DNA of 7,732 nt from NCBI GenBank assembly GCA_938008925.1, contig CALLIQ010000280.1, positions 1-7,732 on the forward strand, given 5' to 3'. Of the stretch, positions 5,649-7,732 are shown piece after piece; positions within the stretch are counted from its first letter, which is position 1; each line of letters starts with the position of its first letter. Origin of the DNA: an uncultured Acidimicrobiales bacterium. Its GTDB lineage: Bacteria; Actinomycetota; Acidimicrobiia; Acidimicrobiales; SZUA-35. Position numbers and translations under genes: made by a program. A model generated the notes under the pieces. That model worked only from the letters and a program-made list of their open reading frames with translations, did not search any database and had not been told where the DNA came from.

Positions 5649-6524
5649 CTAGAGCTTGCCGACCTGCGCGAACTCGAGCTCGACAGGGGTCTCTCGTCCG
5701 AAGATGTTGACGAGCACCTTGACCTTGAGCTGGTCCTCGTTGATCTCGACGATCTCGCCCTGGAAGTCGGCGAATGGCCCTTCCTTGACTCGAACGGTCT
5801 CGCCCATCTCGTATTCGAGACGTGGACGGCCCTTGCGCGAGGCGTCGTCGCCCTCTTCCTTGACGGAGAGGAAGCCTTCGACGTCTTTGCGCGGCAGCGG
5901 TGACGGCTTGTTGCCGGCACCCACGAAGCCGGTGACACCGGGCGTGTTGCGCACGACGAACCACGAGTCGTCGTCGAGGCGCATACGGCACAGCAAGTAG
6001 CCGGGGAAGACCTTCTTCGGAACGACGACCTTCTTGCCGTTCTTGAACTCGACGACGTCTTCCATCGGGATGACGACTTCGAAGATCCGCTCTTCCATGT
6101 TCATCGACGACGTACGAGCCTCGATGTTGGACTTGACCTTCTTCTCGTAACCCGACTGGGTGTGGAGCACGTACCAGCGACCAGGACGATCGTAGGGCGA
6201 TTCCGGCTTGGGCTTGGGCGCCTCTTCTTCGGCAACCTCGCCCTCGGCGGCTTCACCCTCTGCTTCACCGTCGGCGGCGGCCTCGGCAGCGTCAGCCTCG
6301 GCCGTATCCGCCTCGACGGGTTCGGCGTCGACAGCGTCAGACTCGACGGGTTCGGCGTCAGCCTCATCGGCGACAGCCTCATCGGCGACAGCCTCGGCAG
6401 CGTCGGCGGATTCCTCGGCCGGCGCTTCCTCGGCGGGTGCGTCTGCGGCCTCGGCGGTGTCGCCATCAGCATCGGCGACGACATCGTCGGCCGGCAGTTC
6501 GGTTTCTGTCACGTCACTGCTCAT
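5649..6524 (-). CDS. nusG: Transcription termination/antitermination factor NusG with acidic N-terminal extension
   Basis: Elongation factor that binds RNA polymerase through its NGN domain and Rho or ribosomal protein S10 through its KOW domain. The 291 residues divide into an N-terminal extension (1-115), the NGN domain (about 116-225; RWYVLHTQSGYEKKVKSNIE and later VFPGYLLCRM) and the KOW domain (about 240-290; GETVRVKEGPFADFQGEIVE). The extension is Ala/Glu/Asp-rich with no Lys or Arg before residue 104. Actinobacterial NusG proteins often have such an extension, but this one is at the long end as I know the family. The ATG at 6524 lies inside the end of secE (11-nt overlap, ATGAGCAGTGA), which favours coupled translation. 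Tandem DNA repeats lie within the extension. Confidence 0.98.
   Translation of the reverse strand: MSSDVTETELPADDVVADADGDTAEAADAPAEEAPAEESADAAEAVADEAVADEADAEPVESDAVDAEPVEADTAEADAAEAAADGEAEGEAAEGEVAEEEAPKPKPESPYDRPGRWYVLHTQSGYEKKVKSNIEARTSSMNMEERIFEVVIPMEDVVEFKNGKKVVVPKKVFPGYLLCRMRLDDDSWFVVRNTPGVTGFVGAGNKPSPLPRKDVEGFLSVKEEGDDASRKGRPRLEYEMGETVRVKEGPFADFQGEIVEINEDQLKVKVLVNIFGRETPVELEFAQVGKL
6312..6390. repeat. Two in-frame tandem repeats in the nusG extension
   Basis: An 18-nt unit, CTCGACGGGTTCGGCGTC, occurs at 6312-6329 and 6342-6359 (period 30, ten codons, encoding DAEPVE twice). Next to it a 15-nt unit, GCCTCATCGGCGACA, occurs at 6361-6375 and 6376-6390 (five codons). Both periods are multiples of three, which fits growth of the extension by in-frame duplication. 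Confidence 0.9.
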
Positions 6525-6825
6525 TGCTTGCCAGCCCCAGGAGACGAAGGACGCCCTCGCCGAAGATGTAGTCGGCGGCGGCGATGAATGCGGTCAGGAT
6601 CAACACCGAGATGATCACCACGACGGTGAACTTGACGACGTCGGCTCGAGTCGGCCAGTTGACACGACGGAGTTCAGAGCGCACCTCGCGCACGTACTGC
6701 GCAGGTCCAACGCGCTCGGCCTTCGCCGGCGGGCGGGCATCTCGTCGAGATTGGACGGGATTGCCCTCGTCGTCGATCTGGCCCTGCTTCTGCAGGTAGC
6801 GCCGCTGTTCGCGGTTCATCGCCAT
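6514..6825 (-). CDS. secE: Preprotein translocase subunit SecE
   Basis: Small essential membrane subunit of the SecYEG protein-export channel. At 103 residues, it has a charged N-terminal part (1-40), an amphipathic helix with the family motif VREVRSELRRVNWPTRADVV (about 45-64) and one membrane segment (about 64-86, VKFTVVVIISVLILTAFIAA). A single membrane span is the usual form outside the enterobacteria. The start is the ATG at 6825, with GAGG nine bases upstream; a second ATG two codons on (6819) is possible. The frame is open to 6906, but that would run into the tRNA gene. It overlaps nusG and lies 54 nt after tRNA-Trp. Confidence 0.96.
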   Translation of the reverse strand: MAMNREQRRYLQKQGQIDDEGNPVQSRRDARPPAKAERVGPAQYVREVRSELRRVNWPTRADVVKFTVVVIISVLILTAFIAAADYIFGEGVLRLLGLASNEQ

Positions 6826-6846
6826 GGTGGGAGGCCTCGAGGTGCT

Positions 6847-6875
6847 GTGTACGGGTGATCGGTGTACGGGTGATC
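6847..6875. repeat. Tandem 14-nt repeat between tRNA-Trp and secE
   Basis: GTGTACGGGTGATC occurs at 6847-6860 and 6862-6875, period 15. It fills most of the 54-nt gap between the tRNA 3' end and the secE start. No function is apparent. Confidence 0.85.
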
Positions 6876-6879
6876 TGGG

Positions 6880-6952
6880 CAGGGCACGAGGGACTCGAAC
6901 CCCCAACCCCCGGTTTTGGAGACCGGTGCTCTACCAATTGAGCTAGTGCCCT
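6880..6952 (-). tRNA. trnW: tRNA-Trp (anticodon CCA)
   Basis: Folds by hand into a complete 73-nt cloverleaf. Acceptor AGGGCAC pairs with GTGCCCT, with discriminator base G. The D stem is GCTC/GAGC around AATTGGTA. The anticodon stem is CCGGT/ACCGG with loop CTCCAAA, giving anticodon CCA. The variable loop has five bases, and the T stem GGGGG/CCCTC encloses TTCGAGT. The 3' CCA is not encoded (CCC follows the discriminator), so it must be added after transcription. tRNA-Trp directly before secE-nusG is a familiar actinobacterial arrangement, and co-transcription with secE is likely. Confidence 0.97.
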
Positions 6953-7064
6953 TTGGACGGCCAGAGACTAGCAGGACGAACAGGCGGTTCAGCCTGCAGC
7001 GAGCCGACAAGGCTCTGGCGTGGTGTGCGATTCTTCGACTGAGGAGTCGATCAGATGGTTGCCG
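6953..7064 (-). other. Spacer between anti-sigma gene and tRNA-Trp
   Basis: 112 nt without a gene. A 6-bp hairpin (7035-7050) and a 5-bp hairpin (7001-7015) follow the anti-sigma gene, neither with a U-tract, so they are at best weak terminators. A weak promoter-like pair (CTGAAC, 16 nt, TAGTCT) lies just before the tRNA. A promoter for trnW-secE-nusG is expected here, but I cannot place it with confidence. Confidence 0.35.
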
Positions 7065-7442
7065 TCAGCTCGCCAGGCGCTGGCGACTGAGCTTGGAGGC
7101 GATGACGATGGCGCCGGCCGCGCCGGCGGTTGCCGCTGCGGCGATCCCACCGATGTAGGCCTTGCGTCGGCTGGTTCCGTGGATCTTGTGCACCGTGGCT
7201 GGCGGCCGGACGAGGTCGAGCACCTCCTCCAGATGGCCTGGATCGGAGGCGAGATTCTCGGACCGCAGTGACAGCATCGCTCGACGGAGCTTGCGGTACT
7301 GCGCCAGTTCGGCTTGGCACCGAAGGCACGAGCCGAGGTGTTGAGCGAGCTCGGGGGCCAGTGTGGCCGGGGTTCGATCGTCGACGAGCGCAGCGAGTTC
7401 GCCGCTCACGGTGCGGCATGAAACAGCGACGTCAGCCTGCAC
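7065..7442 (-). CDS. Zinc-finger anti-sigma factor, membrane-anchored (ZAS type)
   Basis: Probable inhibitor of the ECF sigma factor encoded just upstream. The 125 residues show Cys9, then His35-x3-Cys39-x2-Cys42 (HLGSCLRC), the metal-binding pattern of zinc-associated anti-sigma domains, inside a helical N-terminal region. A single hydrophobic segment (about 96-115, YIGGIAAAATAGAAGAIVIA) next to basic residues SRRK suggests a membrane anchor with a cytoplasmic N-terminus and only a short extracytoplasmic tail. The start is GTG at 7442, inside the sigma gene's end (11-nt overlap), with GAGGAG ten bases upstream. Later starts would lose Cys9. The specific signal cannot be read from the sequence; the Cys/His site allows either redox sensing or a purely structural zinc. 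Confidence 0.85.
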   Translation of the reverse strand: MQADVAVSCRTVSGELAALVDDRTPATLAPELAQHLGSCLRCQAELAQYRKLRRAMLSLRSENLASDPGHLEEVLDLVRPPATVHKIHGTSRRKAYIGGIAAAATAGAAGAIVIASKLSRQRLAS

Positions 7443-7732
7443 GTTCGATCAGCTCCTCGTCGGCTTCCACGAGCTCGTCGCCGTTCATCGGATACAAGCG
7501 TTCACGCAACCGCTTGCGCGCTCGGTGGAGCCGCACCTTGGCCGCCGACTCGGTGATCCCGAGTTCGTCGGCGATGGCCTCGTGGGGAAGGTCGTAGATG
7601 TCTCGCAACACCACGACGGCCCTGAGCTTCGGAGGGAGCAAGCGGAGCGCATCGGTGATCTGCGAGCGGAGGTCGCCGACGTCGGCGCGATGGACCGGGT
7701 CGCGGTCGGGATTCTCGTCGATGAGCGGCGCG
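7432..7732 (-). CDS. ECF-family RNA polymerase sigma factor, C-terminal part (cut by right edge)
   Basis: The visible 99 residues hold sigma region 4: LPPKLRAVVVLRDIYDLPHE followed by the helix-turn-helix AIADELGITESAAKVRLHRA and RKRLRERL, the -35 recognition domain of sigma-70-family proteins. The spacing and the short tail (about 20 residues after the HTH) fit ECF sigma factors. Region 2 and the start lie outside the window, so the subgroup cannot be assigned. A Met-like TTG within the fragment is not the true start, since coding continues upstream to the edge. It overlaps the anti-sigma gene, which supports co-expression of the pair. Confidence 0.9.
   Translation of the reverse strand, partial: APLIDENPDRDPVHRADVGDLRSQITDALRLLPPKLRAVVVLRDIYDLPHEAIADELGITESAAKVRLHRARKRLRERLYPMNGDELVEADEELIERAG

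Noticed and set aside
5498..5938. Upstream extension of the rplK frame
   Set aside because: The frame is open into nusG by chance. L11 begins with the canonical MAKK at 5497, and the upstream peptide is Ser/Arg-rich noise overlapping NusG coding sequence.
6208..6858. Ala/Ser-rich open frame on the plus strand
   Set aside because: Shadow of the low-complexity nusG extension and secE on the opposite strand; its composition follows from reading the acidic repeat codons backwards.
6826..6906. Upstream extension of secE to 6906
   Set aside because: It would overlap the tRNA-Trp gene and encodes the tandem repeat as Pro/Arg/Ser-rich residues; the ATG at 6825 has a ribosome binding site and normal SecE length.

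Overview
The window carries a classic bacterial transcription/translation gene block. Every gene I can support reads on the minus strand, so the biological order runs from the right edge to the left. The order is ECF sigma factor (cut by the right edge), zinc-finger anti-sigma factor, tRNA-Trp, secE, nusG, rplK, rplA, rplJ, rplL, rpoB (cut by the left edge). The DNA is GC-rich with strong G/C bias at third codon positions. The order trnW-secE-nusG-rplK-rplA-rplJ-rplL-rpoB, the long acidic N-terminal extension on NusG and the actinobacterial look of RpoB point to an Actinomycetota member. My best guess is the class Acidimicrobiia, but that is an inference without any database comparison.

Right part (about 6953-7732): the last ~100 codons of an ECF-type sigma factor overlap by 11 nt a 125-residue protein with a Cys...His-x3-Cys-x2-Cys zinc motif and one membrane segment, a typical sigma/anti-sigma pair. 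A roughly 110-nt spacer separates them from tRNA-Trp (anticodon CCA), which lies 54 nt before secE.

Middle part (4210-6825): secE and nusG overlap by 11 nt and supply a translocase subunit and a transcription elongation factor. rplK (L11) and rplA (L1) follow, both large-subunit ribosomal proteins, separated by spacers of 151 and 169 nt.

Left part (1-4209): a 287-nt leader rich in inverted repeats precedes rplJ (L10), which overlaps or abuts rplL (L7/L12). These two proteins form the ribosomal stalk. After rplL come two hairpins, the second terminator-like, then a near-consensus sigma-70-type promoter (TTGACC, 17 nt, TACAGT) and a leader of about 170 nt to rpoB. The RNA polymerase beta subunit gene therefore probably has its own transcription start in addition to any read-through.

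I see no phage, insertion sequence, CRISPR array or novel multi-gene system. The points worth a second look are the large acidic Ala/Glu/Asp tail on L10 and the similar extension on NusG, the repeat-built rplJ leader, a 9-nt complementarity between that leader and the rplL start region, and the terminator-plus-promoter arrangement before rpoB.
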